NCBI GenBank assembly: GCA_903939515.1
Contig: CAJAHH010000015.1
Coordinates: 71,058 to 135,057, forward strand
DNA length: 64,000 nucleotides
Direction: 5' to 3'
Origin: an uncultured Verrucomicrobiota bacterium
GTDB taxonomy: Bacteria > Verrucomicrobiota > Verrucomicrobiia > Limisphaerales > UBA9464
This document shows, piece by piece, positions 1 to 8,892 of this stretch. How positions within the stretch are numbered: position 1 is the first letter of the stretch; each line of letters starts with the position of its first letter. A program made the translations under genes and the position numbers. Below the pieces are notes generated by a model. The model had not been told where the DNA came from, ran no database searches, and saw nothing but the letters and a program-made list of their open reading frames with translations.

Positions 1-86
1 TAAAGCCACATTCCCTCGTCGGAACGAAGGGCCCCGGTTCCGCAGAACACCGCCAGCGAGGCGGCCATAAACGTCTTGCGCGACAT
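1..86 (-). CDS. Peptidase S46 (dipeptidyl-peptidase 7/11-like), 5' end only
   Basis: Reading leftward from an ATG at 86, the frame is open to the window edge and gives 28 residues. They form a short positively charged start (MSRK), a hydrophobic stretch (FMAASLAVFCGTGAL) and then SDEGMWL. The sequence DEGMWL right after the signal peptide is the typical mature N-terminus of S46 serine exopeptidases, in which it lies close to the active site. Such enzymes release dipeptides in the periplasm. Only the start is visible, so no catalytic residue can be checked. The assignment rests on this short motif and its position. Confidence 0.55.
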   Translation of the reverse strand, partial: MSRKTFMAASLAVFCGTGALRSDEGMWL

Positions 87-315
87 GCACTCCCAAGAAC
101 CTCCGAGAGCGTCCGCCCGTCAAGGGACGAATTGCATGAGTGACGGTCTATTCAGGGGTCGAGAACGCTCCAGAACACCCACCTTTTCCCATCTTATTGA
201 AGATACCCGCAGGTTCGTCCCTCTGCCACCCGGCGGTGATGGGTCCCCTGTGATGCCTCCGTGACCCGATCGTCACCCGTATTGACAGAGGGCCAAGTTC
301 TGGCGTAACACGCCC

Positions 316-475
316 CTGCAGCCGAAGCCTGGTCGGTGTCCAATCGAACAGGCGCGGGGGACCCAAGGCCGAAATCCATCCATGATTTCAGCACGGGGCG
401 TAGGGTCGGGAAACCGACCCGGGGCACTTCCAAGCCCTAGCCCGTCAGCTAACCTCGCAGGCATATGGAAGGGTA
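316..475 (+). ncRNA. c-di-AMP riboswitch (ydaO/yuaA type)
   Basis: The 3' part at 441-471 (CCCGTCAGCTAACCTCGCAG, then GCATATGGAAG) matches the conserved end of ydaO-type c-di-AMP riboswitches almost base for base. The 5' part has the conserved GCCGAA (321-326), a GGCGCGGGGGACCC block (351-364) corresponding to the GG-N-GGGGAACC element, and a following CCGAAATCC. A GNRA-capped hairpin GGGTCGG-GAAA-CCGACCC sits at 403-420. GCC at 321-323 can pair with GGC at 460-462 as closing helix. It lies in the leader of kup, a potassium transporter, which is a classic regulon member; in known cases c-di-AMP binding turns expression off. Boundaries are approximate. No other gene is supportable in 87-651. 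Confidence 0.85.
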
Positions 476-651
476 TCCGGTCGTGCGCAGTTCGGCGGAG
501 TCGGGCTTGCGACAACGGTGACCCTCGGTCGCTGGTCTGTTGCAGACATCATGAACTCATTCCTCCCGACGCCTAGGGCCGCTCTGGTAATTCCAGATCA
601 GGTCGTGTTGGCCAATTCCCTGCCACTGTCCTCCCACCAGAACTCTGTGCT

Positions 652-2556
652 ATGAGCAAACACGCACCCGCAACTGGCAAACGCTTGGTAGGCCTTTCAA
701 TGGCCGCGCTGGGCATCGTTTACGGAGACATCGGTACCAGCCCGATTTACGCCTTCAAGGAATGCTTCGCACCCGGTCATGGAGCGCCAGTGAGCGCTAG
801 TAATGTCCTCGGGGTGGTATCGCTCATCCTCTGGTCCCTGCTGCTGATCGTGACCGTCAAATACCTGGTCTACGTGCTTCGAGCAGACAACAAGGGCGAA
901 GGCGGAATCCTCGCGTTGTTGTCCTTGGCCTTTCCGGAAGCCAAAACGGGTCACCGGAGCCGCTTGGCCAAGAGCTTCGCCGCCATCGGCATCGGCGGGG
1001 CCTGCCTGCTCTATGGCGACGGCATCATTACGCCCGCCATCTCGGTGTTGGGAGCCGTGGAAGGCTTGAAGATGGCCGGAGCCGGGTTAGATCGATTCAT
1101 CCTTCCTATCTCGGTGATCATCATTCTCGTCCTGTTCGCAGCCCAGCGGTTTGGTACGGCGAAGGTCGGACGAATCTTTGGCCCGATCACGCTGGTTTGG
1201 TTCGTGACCATCGCCATCCTTGGAATCCGGGGCATCCTGATGCAGCCGGAGATTCTGAAAGCCTTCAATCCCCTCCATGGCCTGTCCTTCTTGGCGGGTC
1301 ACGGGAAGATCGGTCTGGTGGTCCTCGGTTCCGTCGTGCTGGCGGTCACTGGCGGTGAAGCGCTCTACGCAGACATGGGGCATTTCGGGCCACGCCCGAT
1401 CCGTCTCGCCTGGTTTGTGGCGGTATTTCCGGCCCTGATCCTCAATTACCTCGGCCAAGGCGCTCTTCTGTTAGCCCAGCCCGAAATTGCCGCGACATCC
1501 ACTTTCAATCCCTTCTATCAACTCTGCCCTCAGTGGGCGCTCTACCCTCTGGTGATTCTGGCCACTGCCGCGGCGATCATCGCCTCCCAAGCGCTCATCT
1601 CCGGGGCCTACTCCCTGACGATGCACGCCATTCAATTGGGCTACATGCCGCGACTCCTCATCGAACACACCTCTGAACACGAGCGTGGCCAGATTTACAT
1701 GCCTCAGGTCAATTTCGCTCTGATGGTTGCCTGCCTCGGACTCATCTTCGGCTTCAAGACCTCGGAAAACTTGGCCAGTGCCTACGGAGTCGCGGTGACC
1801 TTCACCATGGTGACCACCACTCTTCTCTTCTTCTTCGCCTCTCAGCGGGTGTTCGGTTGGTCCCGACTCCATGCCTCGCTGGTGGCCGGTGGCATGCTTA
1901 TGGTGGAGGGCCCCCTGGCCATCGCCAACTTGCTAAAGATTCCCCACGGCGGTTGGTTCCCACTGCTCATCGCGGGAGCAATGTTCCTCATCATGTCCAC
2001 TTGGAAAACCGGCCGACGCCTCGTCTGGGAACGCCTCCGGATCAGCGCCATGCCGGCCGTCAAGTTCGTCGCGGACATGGCCAAAAAGGATCCGCTTCGG
2101 GTGGCCGGAACCGCCGTGTACATGGCCAGCAGCCCGCATACGACTCCGATGGCCCTGCTGCACAATCTCAAGCACAACAAGGTGCTCCACAAGCGGGTCG
2201 TCTTCTTCACCATCTGCGTGGACGAAGACCCTGTGGTGGACAAGGCCCACCGGCTGGAGGTAGAGCGGATGGAGTCTGGCTTCTGGCGGGTCCAGGCCCA
2301 CTACGGGTTCATGGAGACCCCTAACATCCAGGCCATCCTTCGGCAGTGTGCGGAACACGATCTCGAGTTCCACGAGATGGACACGACCTTCTTCCTCAGT
2401 CGCGAAACGGTGATCCCGAAGGCCGACAATGGCGGCATGAACATCTGGCAGGAGCACATGTTCGCCATCATGGTCCGCAACGCCCTCAGCGCCACAGCCT
2501 ATTTCCGCCTGCCTGCCAACCGAGTCGTCGAGTTGGGCATGCAAGTGGAGATCTGA
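652..2556 (+). CDS. kup: Kup-family potassium uptake protein
   Basis: The 634-residue product is an integral inner-membrane K+/H+ symporter of the KUP/HAK family. The N-terminus carries the hallmark GIVYGDIGTSPIYAF (about residues 22-36), and GGEALYADMGHFG (about 231-243) is the second family signature. About 12 hydrophobic segments cover residues 15-455, followed by a soluble C-terminal domain of about 170 residues, which is the normal size and architecture. The ATG at 652 gives an N-terminus starting just ahead of the first membrane segment. The gene stands alone behind a c-di-AMP riboswitch, so expression is probably tied to cellular K+ status. It converges with the pfkB-type gene downstream. 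Confidence 0.95.
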   Translation: MSKHAPATGKRLVGLSMAALGIVYGDIGTSPIYAFKECFAPGHGAPVSASNVLGVVSLILWSLLLIVTVKYLVYVLRADNKGEGGILALLSLAFPEAKTGHRSRLAKSFAAIGIGGACLLYGDGIITPAISVLGAVEGLKMAGAGLDRFILPISVIIILVLFAAQRFGTAKVGRIFGPITLVWFVTIAILGIRGILMQPEILKAFNPLHGLSFLAGHGKIGLVVLGSVVLAVTGGEALYADMGHFGPRPIRLAWFVAVFPALILNYLGQGALLLAQPEIAATSTFNPFYQLCPQWALYPLVILATAAAIIASQALISGAYSLTMHAIQLGYMPRLLIEHTSEHERGQIYMPQVNFALMVACLGLIFGFKTSENLASAYGVAVTFTMVTTTLLFFFASQRVFGWSRLHASLVAGGMLMVEGPLAIANLLKIPHGGWFPLLIAGAMFLIMSTWKTGRRLVWERLRISAMPAVKFVADMAKKDPLRVAGTAVYMASSPHTTPMALLHNLKHNKVLHKRVVFFTICVDEDPVVDKAHRLEVERMESGFWRVQAHYGFMETPNIQAILRQCAEHDLEFHEMDTTFFLSRETVIPKADNGGMNIWQEHMFAIMVRNALSATAYFRLPANRVVELGMQVEI

Positions 2557-2562
2557 TCGAGT

Positions 2563-2590
2563 TTTCCCTGGCTTCCCTGGTTTCCCTGGC
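2563..2590. repeat. Short tandem repeat, three copies of TTCCCTGG
   Basis: Directly after the kup stop codon the unit TTCCCTGG occurs three times, with spacings of 9 and 10 bases. It is noncoding. No function is apparent. Confidence 0.6.
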
Positions 2591-2616
2591 CACGGGCGGC
2601 CTTTGCCCGAGGCCCA

Positions 2617-2638
2617 GGGGGCAACTTCAGTTGCCCCC
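2617..2638. terminator. Inverted repeat between convergent genes
   Basis: GGGGGCAACT and AGTTGCCCCC form a perfect 10-bp stem around two bases (TC) between the convergent ends of kup and the PfkB kinase gene. There is no T-run on either side, so it may act as a bidirectional terminator or mRNA 3' stabiliser rather than a classical intrinsic terminator. Confidence 0.5.
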
Positions 2639-2783
2639 GGGTCCAGAATCAGGAACTGGGCCCCGCCGATGGCCGCTCGAACGCGCTGAAGATTGGCCTC
2701 CAAACCGGAGGCCTCGTTTCAGTTCAGCAGGCCGATGGACAGGCTCCCAGAAGAGGGGCGCCAATCTGCCGCCTCTTGGCCCA

Positions 2784-3689
2784 TCAGAACTTGCTCAGGC
2801 GCTCGAGCTCTTTGACCCGCTCCAAGATCTTAGCCTTGGTCGTGCGGGTGGTGACATTAAGACCAAAACCCTCGCAACAGAAGGACGCCACGACACTGCC
2901 GTGCAAAATGGCGCGTCGGAGATTGGACTCAACCGTTCCTTTTTTCTGGGCCGCCAGATAACCAATCAAACCGCCCACGAACGAGTCCCCGGCACCGGTC
3001 GGATCGACCACCTTGCGGAGCGGATAGGCCGGTGCGATGAAGAGCCCCTTCGGACCTGAGAGAATGGATCCGTGCTCGCCTTTCTTAATGATCACGTACT
3101 TCGGGCCCATCCGGTGAATCTTGGTCAGGGCGCTGACCACATTGTCGTCGGAGACCAATTGACGGGCCTCGCTGTCATTGAGCACCAGACAGTCAATGCG
3201 CTTCAACAGGGTAAGCACCTCGGGCAATGCAATGTTCAGCCACAAGTCCATCGTATCGGCGATGACGAACTTGGCCTTGGAGATCTGATCCAGCACCCGG
3301 TGCTGCACCCCCGGAGAAATATTGGCCAAGAGGACGAACGGTGTGGACTCGTAGGCCGCCGGAAGCGCGGGCTGCCAGTGCTCGATGACTCCGAGAACGG
3401 TTTCCACCGTCCGCCGGTTGTTCATGTTGACCTCGTACTCGCCCGACCAATGGAAGGTCTTCCCGTCTTTCACCCGCTCCAATCCCTGGAGACAAATACC
3501 GTGCTTCTTGAACAGCGTGAGGTATTTGGCCGGAAAGTCGCCCCCGACGACACCCAACAAGCGAGTCGGTGCGAAGAAGCTCGAAGCCACGGCCGCATGG
3601 CTGGCAGAGCCGCCCAACAAGCGAGGGTTTTCTGATTTTGGAGTCTTAATGGAATCCAGCGCGGTGGTACCGATGACGAGAACGCTCAT
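2784..3689 (-). CDS. PfkB-family carbohydrate/nucleoside kinase
   Basis: The 301-residue cytoplasmic protein has the PfkB (ribokinase) fold. Near the N-terminus GGSASHAAV (residues 26-34) matches the sugar-binding glycine region, and DPTGAGDSF at 229-237 is the C-terminal PfkB signature with the catalytic base Asp235 and the anion hole. ATP-dependent phosphorylation of a sugar or nucleoside hydroxyl is expected; the substrate cannot be read from sequence. The ATG at 3689 gives a start (MSVLVIGTTALD) typical for the family. It is transcribed toward kup, and no neighbouring sugar pathway is visible. Confidence 0.88.
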   Translation of the reverse strand: MSVLVIGTTALDSIKTPKSENPRLLGGSASHAAVASSFFAPTRLLGVVGGDFPAKYLTLFKKHGICLQGLERVKDGKTFHWSGEYEVNMNNRRTVETVLGVIEHWQPALPAAYESTPFVLLANISPGVQHRVLDQISKAKFVIADTMDLWLNIALPEVLTLLKRIDCLVLNDSEARQLVSDDNVVSALTKIHRMGPKYVIIKKGEHGSILSGPKGLFIAPAYPLRKVVDPTGAGDSFVGGLIGYLAAQKKGTVESNLRRAILHGSVVASFCCEGFGLNVTTRTTKAKILERVKELERLSKF

Positions 3690-3788
3690 GAGTGTGGACC
3701 AACCCTATCGTCAGCCACCGGCTACGATCAAGAACACGGCACAGGGAAGATGAGGAGTGACGCTGCGCCCCTCAATTTTGAACCACCG

Positions 3789-4727
3789 CTAGCGGAGGTA
3801 ATCCATCAAGGACATCGACAGGATCTTGCCGCCCGTCTGGAGGGCGGCCTGGTAAGAAACCTGAGTCTCGTTCAGTCGAACCAATGCCTTGGCCAAGTCG
3901 ACGTCGGTCTCGCCAGAAATTTGGCCTTCGAGAGAGAGCAACCGATCGCTCACTGTTGCACTGGCAGCCTCCAAGCGGCCTTGCACAACGCCATTGGCGG
4001 CAATGTGGCGCAGGAGATTGTCGGCATCGGCCTGCAACCCCACCGCCGTGGTGGTCGTGACCGCGGCTCCGTTGCCAGCCAGCAACTGATCCTGGAACTG
4101 GATGAGGTGATTGAAGAGGTCGGCTCCAGCTCGAGGGTCTTCAATCAAACCAGCCGGACCTGAGCCCGTCGGGTTCGAGCCTACCACGCTGGCGCTGAGT
4201 TCCTGACCTTCGGCAATGTCCAGAGACGGTATGTCCTGATTGCCGTTGTAGGTCACCGACTGCACCCGACCGTCGGTGCCCAGGGTCAGAGTGTAGGCCG
4301 GTTGACCATTGCGGGTACCAGCCATCACCGAATCACCGCGCAGGTTGGTATTCACCGAAGACACAGCCTGATGGATCATTTGGGTCACCTCCGCTGCGTA
4401 AGCCTTGAGATCGTCGGCCGAGCGGATGCTATTGGCCTTCACGGCCAATTCTCCGGCCCGAGTGGCGATCTTGGACAACGAGCGCATCACCGTGTTGGTC
4501 GTGGTGGCCGTCTCCTTGAGCCGGGTAACGTTGCGACCGTACTGACCCACCCGACCGCGCTCCCCCTCGAGATCCAACGCCCGACGCACGGCACCCGGAT
4601 CGTCCTCGGGCAGGGTAACTCTCTGACCGGTGGAAATCTGCGCCTGATAGCGAGCCTGGCGTGCGGTAATGCTGCCCAGGTTGGAAATCAACCGATCGGC
4701 ATAGGCTCCTGAGGTGACTCGAATCAT
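3789..4727 (-). CDS. flgL: Flagellar hook-associated protein 3 (hook-filament junction)
   Basis: The 312-residue protein resembles FlgL, which with FlgK joins hook and filament outside the cell. Evidence is the flagellin-like N-terminal helix (MIRVTSGAYADRLISN, then QAQISTGQRVTLPEDDP at about residues 28-45, a motif shared by flagellin and FlgL) and a C-terminal helix with a heptad pattern ending in SYQAALQTGGKIL near residue 305. It is exported by the flagellar type III apparatus and so lacks a signal peptide. It is the last gene of the operon, 25 bases after flgK. Confidence 0.9.
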   Translation of the reverse strand: MIRVTSGAYADRLISNLGSITARQARYQAQISTGQRVTLPEDDPGAVRRALDLEGERGRVGQYGRNVTRLKETATTTNTVMRSLSKIATRAGELAVKANSIRSADDLKAYAAEVTQMIHQAVSSVNTNLRGDSVMAGTRNGQPAYTLTLGTDGRVQSVTYNGNQDIPSLDIAEGQELSASVVGSNPTGSGPAGLIEDPRAGADLFNHLIQFQDQLLAGNGAAVTTTTAVGLQADADNLLRHIAANGVVQGRLEAASATVSDRLLSLEGQISGETDVDLAKALVRLNETQVSYQAALQTGGKILSMSLMDYLR

Positions 4728-4752
4728 GTTGTTAGCCTTTCAGTGAAGATCC

Positions 4753-6183
4753 CTAGCGCTTGAGGCTCAGGGTCGTATCCATCAGTTCGTCGATGGTGTT
4801 GATGAGCTTAGCACTGGCCTGATAGCCGCGCTGAAAGCGAGTGAGGTCGGCCATTTCTTCATCAATAGAAACACCGCTGACCGAATCCCTCTGTCCCTTC
4901 AGCAAATCGGCAACCACTTTTTGGTCGGCCAACTGCTGGTTGACGGAGGAAAGGTCTTCACCCAACCGTCCGACGATGCGGTTGTAGGCATTGCCCAAAG
5001 TTTGGCCATCCAGTGCTGCTATTGGCCGGTTTCCCAACTGCGAGAGAGCCTGGGCCACCCGATTGTCGCCTCGTGCGATGGCGCTGCCGGAAACCTGCAG
5101 GGAGTTCGGATTATCCAACAGGTCTTGGTTGACACGAATATCCGCTGCGGAAGAACCCAAGAAGAAGGCCCGGCCGGTAGTACCATCGAGAGCGAAGCCG
5201 GAGGTATGCACGGCATTGACTTCGTCGATCAAGTTCTTAGCTAGGTCATTAATGCTGCTGCGCAATTCTTTCAAACCGCCGTCACGGGCATCCAGGGTTC
5301 CGTGCACGCGACCCAAGGTAATAGCCAACACATCGGTGGTGCCGGAAGCGCGGATCATCCGCTGGCCGTCGGTATTGGTAAACGTCTCCAGGGTCTTTGC
5401 CCGGATATCGCTGGTGACCAATGAAACACCACCCACCACGATCCCCACAGAGCCGTCGGACGCCTCGAACGAATCGAATCCAATCACTCCGGAAAGCGAT
5501 TCCATCTTGGCTTGCCGTTGATCCCGCAGGTCGTTGGCCGAACCGCCCGAAACGGCCTCGGTCCGCGAAATCTGCCCATTCAGACGCGCGATGTCGGACA
5601 AGAGCGTATTGGCCGACTTCAGGTCGGTGTTGAGGGATTCGTCCAACTGAGTGCTCAGAGCGGATAAACGATTGTCGAGCGCCGGGAACTGGGCCGCCAG
5701 GGACGCTGCCCGACGTAGGGTAATTTCGCGCTCGGGAAGCGAGGTCGGCTGGGCGGCCAGAGACGCGAAGTTGTTGAAGAAATCGGTCAGACCCGCGGCC
5801 AACTGCTGGCCGCCACCCACACCGTCGGCTGCCGAGGTGCCTCCGGCGCCGGTGTTGCCCCGATCGATGCTTTGCCCCAAGAGGGATTGTACTGTTTTCA
5901 AGGCGTTCTGCTGGGCTTCCAGAGAGCCACTCACCCCACCCTCGGTAATAACTTGCCTGTCCAGGATTTGGTCACGGATCTGACGGATAGCCACCACCTC
6001 TGCTCCAGAACCCACCGGATCAGTGAGGCCGTCGCTGGAGGCGGTCGATTGAATGGAGACCCGTTGCCGGGCGTAGGCCGCGTTGTTGACGTTGGCCAAA
6101 TTGTGGCCGGCCACCTCGACGCCCTGCCGTTGAGCAGCCAAGGCCCGAGTTCCCAGACGCAATGTTCCCAAGAGTCCCAACAT
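4753..6183 (-). CDS. flgK: Flagellar hook-associated protein 1
   Basis: I place the start at the ATG at 6183, giving 476 residues that begin MLGLLGTLRLGTRALAAQRQ. This is followed by the rod/hook-family box GHNLANVNNAAYARQRV (residues 28-44). The C-terminal DLTRFQRGYQASAKLINTID (446-465) is the conserved HAP1 helix. An upstream extension to 6510 is open but reads through flgN and has no homology. FlgK forms the first junction ring on the hook. The length is within the lower normal range. It follows flgN, whose product normally chaperones FlgK and FlgL. Confidence 0.95.
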   Translation of the reverse strand: MLGLLGTLRLGTRALAAQRQGVEVAGHNLANVNNAAYARQRVSIQSTASSDGLTDPVGSGAEVVAIRQIRDQILDRQVITEGGVSGSLEAQQNALKTVQSLLGQSIDRGNTGAGGTSAADGVGGGQQLAAGLTDFFNNFASLAAQPTSLPEREITLRRAASLAAQFPALDNRLSALSTQLDESLNTDLKSANTLLSDIARLNGQISRTEAVSGGSANDLRDQRQAKMESLSGVIGFDSFEASDGSVGIVVGGVSLVTSDIRAKTLETFTNTDGQRMIRASGTTDVLAITLGRVHGTLDARDGGLKELRSSINDLAKNLIDEVNAVHTSGFALDGTTGRAFFLGSSAADIRVNQDLLDNPNSLQVSGSAIARGDNRVAQALSQLGNRPIAALDGQTLGNAYNRIVGRLGEDLSSVNQQLADQKVVADLLKGQRDSVSGVSIDEEMADLTRFQRGYQASAKLINTIDELMDTTLSLKR

Positions 6184-6203
6184 ACAACGTGCTCCAAAAA
6201 GGT

Positions 6204-6701
6204 TTATCCGACCGCTTCGTAGATGCGGCGTGAGGTGGCGCGAGCGCCCAACAACGCTCCGTCGCCCGAGTAGGTGCTGCCTCCCTTGGCGGCAAACAAG
6301 CCGCCCATGAGCCGCTGCATCAGCTCCACAGTCCTCGAGAGCAGCAAGTGGTTCTGACGAGAGCGGGCCCGGACGCGGGTCAGTAACTCGTTGTTTTCCT
6401 CTACCAACGCCCGGATCAGAGGACGGTAGTCCTCGGGCAGCAGCGGTAGGAGGTGATCGAACGACGCATCGGCCGGAGCTCCCAGGGAGCGGGCCAGGTC
6501 GGCCCGGCACAATTCGCGTTCACGACGGGCCTCCTCGATGAGAGCGGCCTGACTTTCAATGGCGGCAGAGCCGTCCAGCACGCCTTCAGCATCTCGCCGA
6601 AAGACTGTTTCCTGCTGCTGATCTAAACGGGCCAGCAGTTCACCATATTGCTGCAGCTCCATCCGCAGCGCTTCAATTAGATCCTTAATGGATGAATTCA
6701 C
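6204..6701 (-). CDS. flgN: FlgN-type flagellar export chaperone
   Basis: The 165-residue protein is almost wholly helical with heptad-rich segments (QQYGELLARLDQQQETVF near the N-terminus, LVEENNELLTRVRARSRQNH in the second half). This is the usual make-up of FlgN, the cytoplasmic chaperone that keeps FlgK and FlgL export-competent. The start is a GTG at 6701 overlapping the flgJ stop as GTGA, which implies translational coupling. The location directly before flgK and flgL supports the assignment more strongly than the sequence, which is poorly conserved in this family. Confidence 0.75.
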   Translation of the reverse strand: MNSSIKDLIEALRMELQQYGELLARLDQQQETVFRRDAEGVLDGSAAIESQAALIEEARRERELCRADLARSLGAPADASFDHLLPLLPEDYRPLIRALVEENNELLTRVRARSRQNHLLLSRTVELMQRLMGGLFAAKGGSTYSGDGALLGARATSRRIYEAVG

Positions 6702-7060
6702 GGGAGAGTTGTGGCGCCTGAGAAGGCCGCCTCGGGGGTTGAAATGGACACAGGGGAAGACTGACGAATCTGGAGTTCGAGACTTCGGGCGACGCCGAAT
6801 GTCCCGGATTGGCTAATTTGGTCGGCCCAACGCTCGACCATCATGTCTTGGTAAATGCCGCGGGACGACGAGGCCGGGAGAGCTCCCCCACCAAGGACGG
6901 GCTTCTGAGCCTCATTGAGCAGGTGCCGCACAAAGACGGCCTCGAACTGCTGGGTCATCTCGCGGGTCTTGTCCGCGGGAACGGCACCGGGCAGCCCAGA
7001 ACCCGTGGGGGTAAGGCTGGCCAGCGGCGCAGAAGAAGGACGGGGTCCAATGGCGTTCAT
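6698..7060 (-). CDS. flgJ: Single-domain FlgJ rod-binding protein
   Basis: The 120-residue protein corresponds to the N-terminal rod-capping domain of FlgJ. The conserved core is QQFEAVFVRHLLNEAQKP (about residues 38-55), then GIYQDMMVERWADQIS (68-83) and GTFGVARSLE. The C-terminal muramidase domain found in enterobacterial FlgJ is absent, so peptidoglycan must be opened by a separate enzyme. It lies three bases after flgI and overlaps flgN. Confidence 0.88.
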   Translation of the reverse strand: MNAIGPRPSSAPLASLTPTGSGLPGAVPADKTREMTQQFEAVFVRHLLNEAQKPVLGGGALPASSSRGIYQDMMVERWADQISQSGTFGVARSLELQIRQSSPVSISTPEAAFSGATTLP

Positions 7061-7063
7061 GGT

Positions 7064-8197
7064 TCAGCGCAAAATAAGTTCGGCCTGGAGCGCTCCGGCC
7101 TGCTTCATGGATCCGAAGATGGCCATCATGTCCCGCGGAGTGACGCCGATGGCATTGAGGCCGGCCGCCACTTTTTCCACGGTAGGCAAGTCGGATAGGA
7201 CCATCAGCGTACCCTTGCGTTCATTGACGTTGGCGTCGGCCCGCTGTGTAACGGCGGTCTCGCCGGTTTGGCTCAGCGCGTTGGGTTGCGAGACATCAAA
7301 GCTGTTGGCGATGGTGATGGTCAGGTCACCGTGTGAGACCGCGCAGCTGGAGATCTTCACCTTGGAAGTAGCCACGATCGTTCCGGTCCGCTCGTTAATG
7401 ACGATGCGGGCGGTGGTGTCCGGGGACATTTCGATGTCTTCCAGACGGGCCACAAAATCAACGGAGGCCTGATCCACCCCTTCAGGCATGCGGACCTTCA
7501 CCGAAGTCGGGTCGATGGCTCGGGCCGAATTGGTGAACCGCTCATTGATTGCCATGGCTAATCGGGCTGCAGACGTGAAGTCCGGCTCGCGCAGCAGTAG
7601 CTCAATTTCTTGGTTCTCCACGATGCGGGTCGGAATCTCCCGCTCCACCAAGCCACCGCCGGTAATCGTCGCCACAGTGGGGTGGTTCTTCTGAACGCTC
7701 GACGACGCATTGCCGCCGATGAAACCGCCCACAGCCAGAGCACCCTGGGCCACGGCGTAGATTTGTCCGTCGGCCGCGTAGAGTGGGGTTTGCACCAAGA
7801 CGCCCCCTTGCAAACTGCGCGCATCGCCCATGGCCGATACGGTGACATCCAGACGTTGACCATTCTTGGAGAAGGCCTTGATGTCGGCCGTCACCATGAC
7901 CACAGCCACGTTCTTGGCGATGAGCGTCTGAGCCGGCACCTGGACGCCGAAGCGCTGGAGCAAGTTGGCGAAGCTGCGAAGCGTGTAAATGGGGTTCTTG
8001 TCGCCGTCCCCGTTGAGGCCGACCACAATTCCATAACCCACCAACTGGTTGTCGCGCGCCCCGGCGACCATAACTAGGTCTTTGACCCGGGTGCCCAAGG
8101 CCAGCGCCTGTGAGCAGCACAAGAGGCCTAGAAGCGCGAACGCTCGGGTCCAGCGATCTAGCGCAGTCCAACAGGATGAAACTCGGTGGAGGCGCAT
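7064..8197 (-). CDS. flgI: Flagellar P-ring protein
   Basis: I choose the ATG at 8197, two bases after the flgH stop, giving 377 residues with a Sec signal peptide (hydrophobic FALLGLLCCSQALALG). The mature start RVKDLVMVAGARDNQLVGYG followed by IVVGLNGDGD is the classic FlgI opening. The C-terminal part (VEKVAAGLNAIGVTPRDMMA, then IFGSMKQAGALQAELIL) is equally typical. FlgI forms the periplasmic ring in the peptidoglycan layer around the rod, assembled with FlgA. Its presence implies a Gram-negative envelope. Confidence 0.95.
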   Translation of the reverse strand: MRLHRVSSCWTALDRWTRAFALLGLLCCSQALALGTRVKDLVMVAGARDNQLVGYGIVVGLNGDGDKNPIYTLRSFANLLQRFGVQVPAQTLIAKNVAVVMVTADIKAFSKNGQRLDVTVSAMGDARSLQGGVLVQTPLYAADGQIYAVAQGALAVGGFIGGNASSSVQKNHPTVATITGGGLVEREIPTRIVENQEIELLLREPDFTSAARLAMAINERFTNSARAIDPTSVKVRMPEGVDQASVDFVARLEDIEMSPDTTARIVINERTGTIVATSKVKISSCAVSHGDLTITIANSFDVSQPNALSQTGETAVTQRADANVNERKGTLMVLSDLPTVEKVAAGLNAIGVTPRDMMAIFGSMKQAGALQAELILR

Positions 8198-8199
8198 GA

Positions 8200-8892
8200 T
8201 CAGAACGGGGTAATTTTGTCGAAAGCGCGGGTAAACCAACCGCGGCGTTGGCTGTCGGAGACCACGCCCTTGGAGACAAACTTGATGCTGGCGTCAGCGA
8301 TGTTGTGGCTGAGGACCGTATTGCCAGGCTGGATGTCTTCTTGACGGACCAATCCGCGGAGCACGGCTTCCTGCTCCTCGCCACCCACTAAGGTCATGCG
8401 GCGGCCCTCGAGAATCATGTGCCCATTGGGCAGCACCTCCGTCACACGGACCGCGATCCGGGCGGTTATGCGCTCGGAATTGTTGATTGTACCGCCTCCC
8501 TCGAAGCTTTTGTCGGACTTCATGTCCATGGACGGATACTTGCCGCCACGGGTCAGAAATCCGTCTTGGCCCGCGCCGAACAGGAAGCTCGAGATGCTCG
8601 CACTAATGCCCGTCTTTTTGGCGGTCTTGGTATTGTTCTGCTTGGCCGACTCGTTGGTCTCTTCGACCACGATGGTCAGGATGTCGCCCACATTGCGGGC
8701 CCGATTATCGGCCAAGAGCAGACGGGCAGACGACTCGGTCCACAACGATCCATTGGCGCCCAGCACAGGCATCGGTATCACGGTCATTACGGTCATAACG
8801 GTCGTTACCGCGAACGCTTGGATCGCGAAGAGCGGGCGTCGGAATTGGGAAAACTCATTCATGGGGATCGTGGATTTCTGGACCGGCTTCAC
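8200..8892 (-). CDS. flgH: Flagellar L-ring protein
   Basis: The 230-residue protein matches FlgH, the outer-membrane ring of the flagellar bushing. Visible features are a hydrophobic export segment (about residues 18-44), GSLWTESSARLLLADNRARN and VGDILTIVVEETNESA (about 48-85), and a central region ending in RITARIAVRVTEVLPNGHM. The start is either GTG at 8892, which overlaps the flgA stop as GTGA, or ATG at 8862. I see no obvious lipobox Cys at the mature end, unlike enterobacterial FlgH. Confidence 0.93.
   Translation of the reverse strand: MKPVQKSTIPMNEFSQFRRPLFAIQAFAVTTVMTVMTVIPMPVLGANGSLWTESSARLLLADNRARNVGDILTIVVEETNESAKQNNTKTAKKTGISASISSFLFGAGQDGFLTRGGKYPSMDMKSDKSFEGGGTINNSERITARIAVRVTEVLPNGHMILEGRRMTLVGGEEQEAVLRGLVRQEDIQPGNTVLSHNIADASIKFVSKGVVSDSQRRGWFTRAFDKITPF

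Noticed and set aside
4753-6510. A longer flgK start at 6510
   Set aside because: The additional 109 residues would overlap flgN and have no similarity to FlgK; the ATG at 6183 gives the canonical N-terminus.
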